Assembly: GCA_000827325.1 (NCBI GenBank)
Contig: KN832870.1
Location: forward strand, 186,001-250,000
Source of the DNA: Oidiodendron maius Zn
Lineage: Eukaryota > Ascomycota > Leotiomycetes > Myxotrichaceae
Length of the DNA: 64,000 bases
Direction: 5' to 3'
Shown: positions 11,099-22,382 of the stretch, piece after piece
How the letters are laid out: each line of letters opens with the position of its first letter
How positions within the stretch are numbered: the first letter of the stretch is position 1
Made by a program: the position numbers and the translations under genes
The notes under the pieces: generated by a model
What the model saw: the letters and a program-made list of their open reading frames with translations, nothing else
What the model was told of the DNA's origin: nothing
Database searches by the model: none

Positions 11099-11571
11099 CA
11101 ACATCGCAATACGTGTCATTAGTAATACAGCTCTCCTGTCTGGTGCATTCAATCAATGTTCGGTGATTGCCGGTGAGGGGTGAATCCTGCTGGTCGAGGC
11201 GATGCCGTGCCGGTCGAGGTGATGCCGTGCCGTGCCTGGTGGTGGTGGCCGTCGTCGTCGTCGCATCGTCGCCATACTTCGAAGGTAGTAAGTCCCACGT
11301 AATTGGTTGCTGGCCCCGCTCGGGGTGTTATGGTATTCCTTTGCTGCCCCAGATCCCTACAGCACGGTCCTGCCCTGCCAGGCGCGTGTCGCATCGATAT
11401 ATCGAGATGATAAGCCTAACTTGATCCTGCAATGGAGATAACCCTTACATATTAAGTAACGCATGCTCTCAACAGCTCCATGCGCTAGCTTGTCTTTCGC
11501 TTCACCATCCTCCTCCCCTGAGGTGAAAAGGTAAGAAAACTCCTGCCGATTCCTCCACATATCCACTCGCA

Positions 11572-12917
11572 ATGGGCTCGCGATTCAATAGCGACTCTCA
11601 GGACCCCGGGGTCAACGTGACCGCATGGCTCTTCATGGTCATCATGATCTTCAGCGTCACGACCCGGCTCGGGACGAAGTTCCACCTGTTCAGGAGACTC
11701 ATGCTCGATGACTTCGTGATATTCGCCTCGCTGGTCTTCGGCATCGCCCAGGTCATCGCCATCTCGCTGGCCGTCAGCGCCGGTTATGGCAACCACTACA
11801 CGAGCGTCTCCAGCGCCAGCTTGGATCGGGTGATGAAGGTGCGCATCTCCAACTCCCCCGCGGTCTCTTACTGCTTCCCTCTTTCGTGCACGAGGTAGGG
11901 AGATTGACCCTCTCATAACAGAGCCTCTACGCTGGGTCTCTTCTGTACATCCTGAGCCTGGCGTGCTCCAAACTGTCCCTGGCTCTGTTCATCCACAACC
12001 TCACACCAATCGCGAAGGATAGGTGGCTGGCCTCAGCCGTCGAGGTCGTCGTCGGCGTCTGGGCCGTTGTTACGTTGTTCGGGACAGCGTTCCAATGCTC
12101 GGTGCCGCGCACCTGGGACATCTGGAATGGCAAATGCTTCAGCATAGTAAGTGAAGCCTACCTGCCTCCTCCGAAACCCATCACTTTCCCTCCTACGCCA
12201 CGCATACAGATCATACTAATTGCGACTCGCCGGGCTTCTACAGTTGGCATGGCGCTATTTCGTCGCCGGCTCGAACATCTTGACCGATCTCTTGCTTGTG
12301 GTTCAGGCGGTCGTTCTGGTTTCAAGCATCCAAACAACAGCGAGGCGTCGCATAATGTTTGCGGCTATCTTCCTACCCCGGCTCCTGTGAGTGTCCCCGT
12401 CCCAGCCTGGCACTACCCACCCCCAGACTTCTCCAAAAGAAAGAGAGAGAGCTCGAAACTCATGCGCCTCGAACTCCATAGTGTTACAATCGCCGTGATC
12501 GTCCAGCTCACCACCATCAAGAAAGGCACGGAGACCGCCGACCCGACGTTCCAGCTGTGCCAGACCACCATCATTGAGGGCGTCGTCCAGTGCCTCAGTA
12601 TCGTGACGGCCTGTTGGGGCCAGCTCAGGCCCTTCATGTCCTGGATGCGCTCAAACGGGCTCAAGCTTACCGACGCCGACGACACGTCCGCCTGGGCCTA
12701 CAGGATGAGCAACCGCTCGCAGACCGGGTCCAGGCTGCGTGACCGCAAGACCAAGACCGGCAAGTTCGATAGCACCACCGACAACAACTTCCCTCTCTCA
12801 ATGCGCCGCGACCAGATCCTCGTCACGCACGACTGGGACATCAATAGCCAGTCGAGCCAGGCAAACATCATCGCTGAGGAGGACGAAACGGAGAACGACA
12901 ACCACAACGGCGTCTAG
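11572..12917 (+). CDS. Fungal rhodopsin-like integral membrane protein
   Basis: Four exons (11572-11838, 11922-12146, 12244-12386, 12482-12917) join in frame to give about 356 residues. The multi-pass layout matches the Pezizomycotina family of putative seven-TM proteins annotated as rhodopsin-domain or PTH11-like proteins. Visible hydrophobic segments are VTAWLFMVIMIFSV, DDFVIFASLVFGIAQVIAIS, SLYAGSLLYILSLACSKLS, VVVGVWAVVTLFGTAF, FVAGSNILTDLLLVVQAVVL, VTIAVIVQLT and IIEGVVQCLSIVTACWGQL. The motif SKLSLALFIHNLTP and the sequence WDIWNGKC also fit. The C-terminal 80 residues are polar and cytosolic. Most members have no demonstrated function. Nothing looks broken. Confidence 0.82.
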
Positions 12918-13363
12918 ATGAGCGACGGCGCCTTGCAGGGGTGGTCGCCTGCTAGTTAATCCGACCAAACTTAAAAGCTATTGATGATATATGTACGATA
13001 TACTATGTTATACCCTCGCCTGGTGCGAACTGTTCTTGCTTAGCAGATGGCATTCGCTAATAGAATCCATTACTTTCATACTAGCTAGCCCCATAGTAAA
13101 TTACAAGTAAGTACAGTACTATCCCCACTTTTCGCCCTAAAGCTGCTTAACTTGTAAGTATATCTTGAAGGATTCTGTAGGCTCTGGTTGGATGTGCAGG
13201 GCAAAATTCCTTCATTTTATACTTGTCTGAGTTAGGCGGTTCGGAGTATCCAAAGTGGAGAAGTGACATTTATCACGAAAGCTTAAATTCCGACCCCCTG
13301 CGCGAGCTGGTGGCTCGGTCTGTATCACGTGTCGGCTCCTCTAAGCGATTGGCTGTAGAAAAT
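12918..13363. other. Short intergenic region
   Basis: 446 bp between the rhodopsin-like gene and the nested small transposons. It holds the second copy of the 42-bp direct repeat. A 62-codon open frame at 13223 overlaps the transposon and is not a gene. Confidence 0.5.
13041..13081 (+). repeat. Direct repeat copy 2 (about 41 bp)
   Basis: Partner of 11057-11098. Both share TAGCA, TGGCATT and the block AATAGAATCCATTACTTT. It lies 124 bp after the stop codon of the rhodopsin-like gene. Confidence 0.7.
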
Positions 13364-14072
13364 GGGACCAGCTCTAACGTAGTTGATCAAGTGAGCGATA
13401 CAGATCAGTAAGCGATACAGCCAATTTTACCGCAAAAACTACGATTTTAAAACTGTAATAACTTACCCATTTCTTACTATTTTAGTGTAAAATTAAAAGT
13501 TCTATCTATTTACTTATATATAATTAATATTTGAGCCTATATTAATTATCTATTATATAGTTATTGAGTTCTATAGGTTAAGGTTAAATTTAAGGCTAGA
13601 ATTTAGCAAAAATTTAATATCTTAAAGGTTTACAAATTGATTTCTTTTTTGATTATAAATATTAATTGGATATATTTTAGCAGCTAGGATTTTTTATTTT
13701 ATATTAAAATATTAAGAAATAGGTAAGTTATTATAGTTTTAAAATCGTGGGTTTTGCGGTAAAATTGGCTGTATCGCTTATTGATCTGTATCGCTCACTG
13801 ATTCAACTACGTTATGCCCGCCAGACTTAGCTAATTGCCCGCCACCTTTCCTCTCTTAGATAGTTACGCGAAGAAAATTTAAAGAAATATTACATAAGAT
13901 TCTATAAGGCATCAAGTATTTTTATAGTCAGGATTAGTCTCGGGGGGGTTTGGTGGGTGACTGACCCCTTATATATGTATATCTTTAAATAAGTAAGTAG
14001 TCTTCTGATCAATTTTGAGATTTAGGCAACAACGGGCATATAGCTAAGTCTGGCGGGCATATAGCTGGTCCC
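13364..14072. mobile_element. Small inverted-repeat element, interrupted by a MITE
   Basis: The outer arms are GGGACCAGCT then c/aTA then TGCCCGCCAGACTTAGCTA. The left arm is 13364-13376 plus 13815-13833; the right arm, 14041-14072, is its reverse complement. With the inserted MITE and one TA set aside, the arms match over about 32 bp with one difference. Without the MITE the element is about 270 bp and has no coding capacity. The flanks read GAAAAT on the left and TAAAAT on the right, possibly an imperfect target duplication. The superfamily cannot be fixed from this. Confidence 0.75.
13377..13812. mobile_element. Tc1/mariner-type MITE with long terminal inverted repeats
   Basis: 436 bp. 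The ends are exact inverted repeats beginning ACGTAGTTGA, and the similarity runs about 130 bp inward on each side. Each arm contains two copies of AGCGATACAG about 17 bp apart. TA dinucleotides flank both ends (13375-13376 and 13813-13814), the hallmark target duplication of the Tc1/mariner superfamily. The interior is very AT-rich with no open frame. It is non-autonomous and would need a transposase supplied elsewhere. It is inserted in the left arm of the outer element at 13364-14072. Confidence 0.88.
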
Positions 14073-14186
14073 TAAAATATACAGTAACGTGACTGGATTA
14101 ACGATAATCCAGCCCGTAAGACAAAAAGGGGGGTTGGGGGGGGGGTCTCCCATAATTAAAAACATCCCTCCTCTGGAGAGTTAATA

Positions 14187-14240
14187 CACTCGAATGCGAC
14201 ACTTGAATGCGATACTTGAATGCATATACTTAAATGCATA
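14187..14240. repeat. Four tandem copies of a 13-14 bp unit
   Basis: Units of the form yACTTGAATGCrA at 14187, 14200, 14213 and 14227. A poly-G run (GGGGGGTTGGGGGGGGGG, 14129-14146) lies just before. Confidence 0.75.
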
Positions 14241-14580
14241 GGAAAGCCCGCTTTTAGTGCATTATCCGGGCGGTTCTGGGGGGGCCGCAGGTCACCCTAG
14301 TAATTTATGAAGAAAAAAACTTAGTTATATATCGGGAGCTCTATCTTTGTAGCTAAAATATTTGAGAATGACAGCGGCTGACTCATGTCCAGTTGGGATC
14401 CGCATTTCACGTGATGGTAGCGGGGATCCATGCGGTACCTCTAATTTCTTGTTCCGGGTCAGGGCAAGGACATAGACGTACGTTCTGCTGTTTAAGCTTC
14501 GTCTCAGAGGTCGTTCTATTTGTATCCGTACACCCTAGATTTTAACGAAGAAGTCAATAGTTCAACGCCCAGTGAGATCG

Positions 14581-15671
14581 ATGGCAGAACCTCATCCCAC
14601 ACCGGCATCAAGCCGAGTATGGCTCGTGACGGGCTGCTCCTCTGGCCTTGGCCGCCATCTCGTGTTCGCCATCCTTGCTCGGGGGGATAAAGTCATAGCC
14701 ACTGCTCGCAAGATCTCAGACTTGGACTATATAAACAACATAGATGGAGGCAAAGAGCGGGCGCTTGGTATCACACTTAATGTGACGGAGCCGTATGATC
14801 ACCTCCGGGATAGGATCGACAAGGCCATCGGGCACTTCGGCTCCATCGATGTGTTGGTAAACAATGCCGGCTTTGTAGTATCAGGTGTTTGGGAAGAACT
14901 TAGGTAAGGGCCACATCAGTACTCTCGGCACGGAAGTACTATCGTTGTCTAGCAACTACGAGTGCGATGCTAATAAGGTGATGCTTCCGGTAGCCAGGAG
15001 GAAACGAGTCGCCAATTCGAGACAAATTTCTTTGGTGCTTTGAAAGTAACACGCAGCATACTCCCTTATTTTCGTGACGCCCGATCAGGAGTTATCCTTT
15101 TCATGGGAAGTATATCTGGTTGGCATGGGGTCGGAGCCGGAGGGCCATACAGCTGCTCGAAGTTTGCACTCGAAGGTGAGTCGCTACATTGAGAAAGACT
15201 GGGCTTAATCACCTCTTTGCTGCTGCAGTAATGAACAATGAATTAGGTGCCGCAGAATGCCTGGCAAAAGAGACAGCTCATTTAGGCATCCGAACCCATA
15301 TACTGGTCCTTGGGCAATTCCGAACCAGAATACTTGACGAGAGAAGCACAAGAGGCTTTTTAAGCCCAACGGGCATATCTGACTATGATTCCATAAAGGC
15401 AGAGATGGCAGACAGACACAAGGAAACTCATGGCAAACAACCTGGAAACCCGGAGCTTGCAGCGCAGAAAGTATTGGACATTGTCAGATTAGAAAATCTG
15501 ACTAAAGAGGAGAAGGATAATCTTCCACTTCGCATTCCTCTCGGAACTGATGCGCTGGAGATCATGCGATTAAAGTGCACACAAACAATTGAGTCTTTAC
15601 GAATATGGGACGCTTTTGCAAGAAGCACTGATTTTGTAAATGCGGCAACTATCCCTAGCTATTATCGATAA
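14581..15671 (+). CDS. Short-chain dehydrogenase/reductase (classical SDR)
   Basis: Three exons (14581-14903, 14994-15175, 15247-15671) give about 309 residues. SDRs oxidise or reduce alcohol and carbonyl groups with NAD(P)(H). The cofactor motif VTGCSSGLG, the structural NNAG (VLVNNAG), the catalytic serine region MGSISG and the YxxxK pair in PYSCSKFALEG are all present. The ATG at 14581 is used because the in-frame codon upstream at 14572 is GTG. The second intron has two possible in-frame acceptors: 15246 gives the canonical FALEGAAECLAKE, while 15228 would add six residues. The first intron has a good branch point (GCTAATAAG). It is intact. The substrate is unknown. Confidence 0.9.
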
Positions 15672-16380
15672 GTAGAATAAAACGGGCCGCTACGATAGCT
15701 TGAGACGCTCTTTCCTGTATCATACTGTAAGAACAAGTAACAAGAATACCGCTTATCTGGTTTTGTTATAAAAAGCTAATACACACTCGTCTACACTCGA
15801 TGCACAAAGCAGAGACAGCAGTTATTCAATCCCCATTGAACGAATATCAATACCAGTATGACGTTGTATTTGTGTGTGTTCAACCCTTCGGCATTGTGCT
15901 ATCCGGACAGTATTTTACTTGAAATATTTCCCCGGTAGCTATTGAAGACAGTTACGTCAACCTCTCCCTCAAAAGCCATTCTGGTGCGTTCCTAGAAGCA
16001 GACTAGTAGAGACTTAACTTCGTAATCGACAACATGTAAATGCTTCAGAGGGGACTAGGCATGAGCGTATGTGAGTCTATGTTAAATGTAATCCGATGCT
16101 CATTCCTACTTGTTTATCTAAGTTTCTAATCGTCACACTCTTGATATTCTGATACTCTGATAGACCATATATGCTACCCTCTCGGCTATACCCACTCTCC
16201 TTTATGCCTCTGAAAGGTAAGAGCTTCTGCCATTACTCACCGTACACCTAAGCAAGAAACGCCTAAAACATCTGCTACCCGCCCCACATTCTTAGTCCAC
16301 TTAAAACAACACCTACCCTACTTAAATCCACCTTTTTAATATAATGAATTACGAATTCTACCCTCCTTTCTTTATCCCTA
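15672..16380. other. Intergenic, no gene seen
   Basis: 709 bp between the SDR and a transposase relic. The last 100-150 bp may belong to the 5' non-coding part of the transposon. I could not locate a terminal inverted repeat. Confidence 0.4.
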
Positions 16381-17065
16381 GTAATTAATCACGCCCTAAA
16401 TAAGAATTCGCATATACCTGCACGCGTAAAGGTGCGCTTGCTCCAAAAACAAAGGCACTCCTATAGCTAGATTTCAAACGCGACTAGCCTTGCACAATTG
16501 ACTATTTAAGGCATCATTAAGGCAAAAATACTTAAGACGGTCAAGAAAAGGAAAGGATACAAGCCGAAACTTATTATCCCTCAAGAGTTGCGTCAAATTA
16601 AACCTGCATTACGTGCTGCTAGCTACCAACGGTGCGTTGCATGCTATCGACCATTTATTTATGCTAATTGAACTAAGAAATGTCTTGAATTTGCGCGTAA
16701 ATACAAGTAGTAGGGTACAAATGAGTGGAAGCGCGTCTTATGGGGTGACGAAGCCACTTTTAAGACTAGAAAACGTGGAAAGATATATGTGACGCGTCGT
16801 ACGGATGAAAAGAAGTGTCCTGACTGTAGTAAGTCGGTTTATCGGACTAGTTATACGAGTGTTATGATACGGGGCGTAATTGGTTGGGATTGGAAGTCGC
16901 CTCTTGTATTTATGGAAAAGGAGGAAGGCATGAAAGGGATATGTTCCCGTGCCTATTACATCAAGTTCTTGAGCCTATTATATTCCCGCAACATATGTGG
17001 CCCACTATTCAATAGTCACCTCGGTACAGGCTACAACTACCTGCTCCGGGAGAAAAACTAGGTCC
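16381..17065 (+). pseudogene. Tc1/mariner-like DDE transposase relic
   Basis: A single reading frame interrupted by about five stop codons shows a transposase in family order. First comes a helix-turn-helix region (RVKVRLLQKQRHSYS, then IIKAKILKTVKKRKGYKPKL). Then YQRCVACYRPFIY and CLEFARKYK, and then the DDE block EWKRVLWGDEATFKTRKRGK containing the first catalytic aspartate. It continues with VMIRGVIGWDWKSPLVFMEKEEG. The third acidic residue region is degraded. Stops are seen at 16471, 16507, 16669 and a pair at 16708-16713. The element is dead, and its outer ends were not found. Confidence 0.8.
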
Positions 17066-17810
17066 AAGTCTTTCTCGGACTCTCACACCGTACCGTGTAG
17101 AAATGAGGTGAGAGATTAAATAACGGGGTAGGAGGCGCATGGGATGGGGGCGCTGTAGGTACGGATTTATACAGCAGAAATTGGCCTAGATTTGAAGCAT
17201 TAGGAGAATTGTATTATTAGCTCTCGTGGCCTTGTGGTACTTAGTCCGTAGACCCCGTTACTGGCGTACTGCACATGAACAATTCATGTCCGACTAAGAG
17301 TCCCTTCAAAGATGAAAGCGAATCATTTCTGTTCTTCGCTGGTAGCGCCTAATACACGTCGGACAGACAAAGTGAAACAAAGGTACGGAACTTATCAATT
17401 TCTAAAGGGGATGCTCTCATTTCCAGAGCTGGAAGCCGGAGACTGTGAGCATGGTACGACAAACTACAGCGCTCTCGGCAATACAACTAGCGATGCTCTT
17501 GGTGTTAACTTAAGGAAGCACCAGAGAAGTACTCTTTGAGCAAATATAAAGCACATATTATGACAACCGCCACCAAGATATTGAAATATAAATCTGCATA
17601 TACCGACGCTGCAGTTTTCTCTCTCCTCGTAATTGATAGAGGAGCTAGCCCTCTCCAAAGTTTTAGCAGATATTAGCCACTTTGTGTTTAACTCGCAGAT
17701 CACCTATCCACTCCGGTACGTTTTCTATTTCATTTTCAACGTTAAGAGTGTCTGTAGCTATCAGTGATGAGCAACTTATATCATCAATACTTTTAATCAA
17801 CGAGTGCCCA
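17066..17810. other. Intergenic, possibly transposon 3' remains
   Basis: No gene. The first 50-100 bp likely continue the transposase relic. No tRNA or repeat recognised. Confidence 0.4.
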
Positions 17811-19510
17811 CTAGTAGTCGCGTGAGTTGATCGCGGGCATTAAATTCGGAACAATTCGAGCAAAGTTGGAAGAGACTGTCCAGTTCTTCAATTTGCGGAT
17901 GTGTTTTTCAAAAATGGAGTGCAGAACTATCTCGTTGTCGGTCTCCGACAGCGCATCGGAAAGGTCAAATTTCCAATTGACCGAGACGTTTTGAGTAAAG
18001 TTTTCCGTCCACAACCTGTAAGGATAGTCCTCAGGCTGCTCAATAAGCAAGTCCCGAACTCCAGGCCTTAATGATGATTAGCTGATTTCATTTTGTATAG
18101 CTATCGGAGTATTTACCACGGGACATTGTCTATCCATGCAGCGTGAGGCACTGTAATCTGCGTCACTGTGGGTCTCAGCCATGCTGGCATGAAAATATAA
18201 TTCTCTTTTGTAGGGGATATTTGCCACTGAATTGATAGGTTAGTAGAAACAAGAATCATGCGAAGGAAATTACTAGCCCTCATAGTCTGATGCATGAGAT
18301 AAAATAAGGCTAGCTGCTCTGGTTTTCCAACATAGGGATAGGTTGACATCACTTCCGACATGACTTTGGTTAGCGGATGGACAGAATGCGATAGTTCAGT
18401 GTGAACAAGAGCCTTCACTGATGCTTTCTGCGGCCCAATAACTGTCTCGAGAAGCATGCCTCTAGAGAGTATATTCCGATGGGAGTTGAAGAAGCCGATT
18501 AGTATTTGATCCAGCGGGCAAGTAGGAGACACGTGCAGAGGGAGGACAGCAGAAACTGGTCTTGTGTCCGCAAAGAGGCGTGAATTAGTTGCAAAAGAGT
18601 TGCCAGATACTAACAATGCCGACAGTGGATCTGGTTGAGATGCAGCTTTAGAGATTGAGGCAACCTCTAAACTCATTCCAGATAAATTTGCTGCATTCAC
18701 AAGGGATTCTGGGTAGTTATAGCTTTCTGGTGACTGTATGCGGCCATTTTCTGTGTTAATAGAGGCATGAGATGCACCGGAGCCTGGCTGACATTCCTCA
18801 GTGGCAGATGGAGTAGGGGAGTTGTGGCAAGTCGTTGTTTGTGGTGGGAGCACGGAAGAGTCTGTGTGCGCTGGAGAAAAACGTATATCATTGGACGATG
18901 TAATCTGCGGACTACGATTGCGGCTTTCATGCTCTGAGGCCACGAAGATTTCGAAGCTGGCAGCAGTAGTATCGGCATTTTTAGAAGACTATACACGCTG
19001 CAGTTACTATTAAGCTCTATTCGGTAGCTAGCGCAACCAGCCGAGAAGACGATGGCTCACCTCCAATTGTCCTATGTCATTTTGACCTGCTGTAGGTATG
19101 TCTGATTAGCTTGGGACTGGATATCTTAGTAATGCCTCATTTCGTACCATGGTGGTTATGCAAGGCAGCATCATCCTCGCGCGGCCTTATTATGGCCGTT
19201 GCCACAGACGCTATGCTCTCCAAACGATCGACGAGTGTCTTGTTTTGATGCTTCAAAATCCGCAATTCATGTTGAAGCCGAGCCTCTCTGGACTGGAAGA
19301 GTTCTGAGCTTCGATGCCGTGCCGTTCGAGACGGGAAATGCAATCCGTCGCGCGTTGGTGCAAGGCTTGCCGAGTTTTGCGATCGGTATGGCGATTTTGA
19401 TGGAGCTGCTCCTCGGTAGGATCAAATATAGGTCTGGTACGCTTCTTTAGAGCGCTACAGTCTGTCGCGTTCATCGTCGTGCGGAGGGGAGAAACGAGTC
19501 GAACTGACAT
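17811..19510 (-). pseudogene. bZIP transcription factor with DUF3425 domain, zipper out of frame with basic region
   Basis: Fungal bZIP/DUF3425 proteins are nuclear regulators with an N-terminal bZIP and a C-terminal effector-like domain. The C-terminal part is convincing: PLDQILIGFFNSHRNI, YPYVGKPEQLALFYLMHQTMRW-like helices, then WLRPTVTQITVPHAAWIDNVPW. A 50-nt intron (18067-18116) leads to PGVRDLLIEQPEDYPY and IFEKHIRKLKNW. At the N terminus, NRHTDRKTRQALHQRATDCI followed by SRLE looks like a basic region. The heptads that should follow (REARLQHELRILKHQNKTLV) are in the next frame near 19310-19330, with no room for an intron. An intron of about 150 nt from near 19148 to about 18992 then joins SSKNADTTAASFE. 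Either the gene carries one frameshift or the sequence has an error. ATG candidates are 19510 and 19474. Confidence 0.6.
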
Positions 19511-20499
19511 TACTGAGGCGAGAAGTGTCCTGAGAACTTATTGCGGGGGGTGGGGGGCAGGCCAACATTGTGGCGAACACAAGACCGCATTTGGCCGATC
19601 TTTTCAAGTCTGTCATGATTATATTCTTTGCCTTCAGGCTCAAAGTCTAAGCAACGCAGCACTGTTTCTAACCCCACACACACATACTCTCTCTCTCTAC
19701 TAATCAGTACACAAGGTGGATTCTATGTTGCTGCGAGGAATCCAACATTTTATGTTTGATGTTTGATGTTGCGCTTCCCGAATTGTGTTCTCCAGATTCG
19801 CGTTGACCTCTCGCTTAACATGCGGCATTTTCAGGTTAGTACATGAGTAAGGAAGTGAAAGGGTTTCCGCAGGGAGGGTGTGAAATAATTCCGCATGATT
19901 CAGACTACATGACCAAAAGACAAAGTCGTACAAAATCAAACCTAAAATTAAAGTCTTTTAAGAGGCCGCGTTTTTTATGTACAAAGACAACTATAATTAA
20001 TACACTTATAGGCTATAGAATCTATTATAATACTTGTTTCTACACGATGAAGCTTCTCTAAATAAAATATGTTGACTTGTATTGTGGGCTACAGATACAC
20101 ACATTGCTAGGCACTGGAGGTTTACCCAGCAGGTGACTAATCTGTGCGCCCGGTAACTTGTGTAAGGACTCACGCTCTCCTGTATACACCTTCTTCTTAC
20201 TCTAGTCGTCTCGGCATTACTTAATAGTCAATATAACTGAGTTTCACTCCGATACCTGACTACAACCTGCGAACTCTATATCTCCCGTTTCAAGATATTA
20301 TACAAGACTCTCTTAGGCGAAACAACGCGATACTGCTTATAATACCCCTTGAATTACAGTGCAATGGCACCGTCTTGCGAGGGGAACAATCAACACAATA
20401 AGGAGTTAATTAAGCCCTACAAGATTAACTGAGCCACACTCGGTGCACATATTACAAGTCGTATTTGACAAGTCTGTACACCTTCACTAAACCGGAATC
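19511..20499. other. Intergenic, no gene seen
   Basis: 989 bp between the bZIP gene and the GMC oxidoreductase. Short CACACA and CTCTCT runs near 19675-19695. Nothing else stands out. Confidence 0.45.
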
Positions 20500-22382
20500 T
20501 TAGCTCGTGTTTTCTCGAATAAGATCAGCCGCCTTTTCACCAATGGCGTACGCTGGCATCTGCGTATGACCCTGATTAAGTAGTGGCATGATGCTCGTAT
20601 CCGCAACTCTCAACCCCTTTACGCCTCTAACCTGCAAGCGTTCGTCCAGTACTGAGTTTACATCGCTTGAAGGACCCATCTTACAAGTTCCACCTGGGTG
20701 GTAACCTGTAGCAAGGTGTTAGTAGGATGCTAATGACAACAATGGGTGATGATCTACTCACAGGTTGTGGCATTTTCACGAACGAAAGGCTTCCACTGCT
20801 CTCTGTTCGTGTACGTATGATGAATTAAGTCTGATGGCCAGCTGCCTCTCACAACATCTTTCGTGCCTTTCCCTCTCATGATGATTTCATTTCCGAAAGT
20901 GCATGCCTCCGCTAATACAGCGAGATCGAGTTCGTCACTGAGGTAGTTATGGTCTACAACAGGATTGTCCATTGGATCTTTACTCTTTATGGTGACGGTA
21001 CCTCTGCTCCTTGGCGCGAAGAGCTCGCAAATAATGCTGAATGCATGCTTATTATCCGTTGGAAAGTCTGCATATTGCTTGGGGCCACCATAGCACTCGG
21101 TACTAAAGAATTCGATATTAGGCTGCGATGGAGTTAATCCCATTGGGTCGCGACCTTCAAGATGAGAAGCTTTAGTCCAGATAGGATCATCAGCCATGCG
21201 CTCGTCAAGTCGTGCATATGCAAAAGCACCGAAGGGAAAGGTGGAAAGTGCCCCTCTCTTTTCTTCTTTCCATTGGCGGTAGGATTCACGAAATGCATCG
21301 CCATGGTATAGGAGGTAGTCGTTGGTCAATCCTGACTTCTCGGTTTCGTAATAGATGAAAACGATCTAGACTTAAGTTTAGTTCGTTCTATATAAACTCA
21401 TAAAACGTCAAGTAAAACACCTACTAAATGATCCATCAGGTTTCTCCCCACTCCCGGTAGATTGACTTTGCATTCAATACCATGCTGTTCCAATTCAGCC
21501 CTGGCTCCAATGCCAGACCGCATTAAAATTGCAGGTGAGCAGTACGCTCCACCGCTCACTATGATCTCTTTTCGAGCTTTGACTTCGCTCTTATTTCCAT
21601 CCTTATCTAATACTACAACAGCCGATGCTCTGAGAGATGATGAGCTTTCTGTTAGTAGTACTCTATCAACAAGGGAGTTTGTCTTAATATCCAAGTTGCT
21701 TCCTAACCCCAGCAAGAAATTAGCAGCAGTTACTCGATCGCCCTTGTATACTGTCCTTGGCACGTGGCCACAGCCGCAAGGCGTTTCTCCGGTTGAGAAC
21801 ATGTCTTCATGAAGTGGCAATCCTTGATCAATCATTGAATCCAGAATAAGTTCCGAGATTGGTGCAAGATCATGTGGTTCAACGTCTAATTTGCCATTCG
21901 TGCCATGCGCTTCCTCGCATGAATTGAACCAGGGCTTGTTGTGGAAGTTCTCCGCCTGTAACAGTGAGCGTAGAATAATGGTGCTCGACACCATACAACC
22001 ATACCTTCATCATGTAAGAGAATACTTCCTCTCCAGACCAGCCTGGCATATTCCAGTCATCGTAATCTTGTTTAATTCCTCGAATACAGAGGGTACCATT
22101 GCATCCACTCGACCCTCCAAGGAATTTTCCTCTGCTAACTTTTATCTGGCGACTGTTAGCGCCCGGGTTTGGCTGTGTGGTGATGTTCCAGTCCGCATCA
22201 GTATCAAAATTCATTGACCAACCGCCGGTCATGATAGTGTTTTCCATGACTTCGTTATGTTCGCCTGCCTCTATGACCAGAACAGAGATGTTTGCGTCCT
22301 CAGCAAGGCGTGCGGCGACGACCGAGCCGGTCGTTCCGCCACCACAAATAATGTAATCATACTCAGCTTTCATAGCGACCAT
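20500..22382 (-). CDS. GMC (glucose-methanol-choline) FAD oxidoreductase
   Basis: Four exons (22005-22382, 21425-21955, 20762-21365, 20500-20705) join in frame to about 572 residues, normal for the family. These FAD enzymes oxidise alcohols (glucose, aryl alcohol, choline and others). The N-terminal Rossmann motif is YDYIICGGGTTGSVVAARL, followed by VLVIEAG. The GMC signature region is GKFLGGSSGCNG, and the second signature is EIIVSGGAYCSPAILMRSGIG. The C-terminal catalytic pair is seen as YHPGGTCKMG and the later GHTQMPAYAIGEKAADLI, with His in both. There is no signal peptide, so it is probably intracellular, which argues against secreted aryl-alcohol or glucose oxidases. Introns are 49-59 nt. 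Intact. Start 22382, or a second ATG at 22373. Confidence 0.92.

Larger units (their letters stand above)
10186..11571. other. GC-richer divergent intergenic region
   Basis: 1.39 kb between the divergent permease and rhodopsin-like genes, with base composition unlike most other spacers here. It contains a perfect 10-bp inverted repeat (10948-10973), one copy of a 42-bp direct repeat (11057-11098) and a short GTCGTCGTC microsatellite near 11250. Open frames are not supported by any family signal. It should hold both promoters. Confidence 0.45.

Noticed and set aside
17200-17290. Possible tRNA-like sequence
   Set aside because: No cloverleaf arms or TTCGA-type box could be formed. No tRNA was recognised anywhere in the window.
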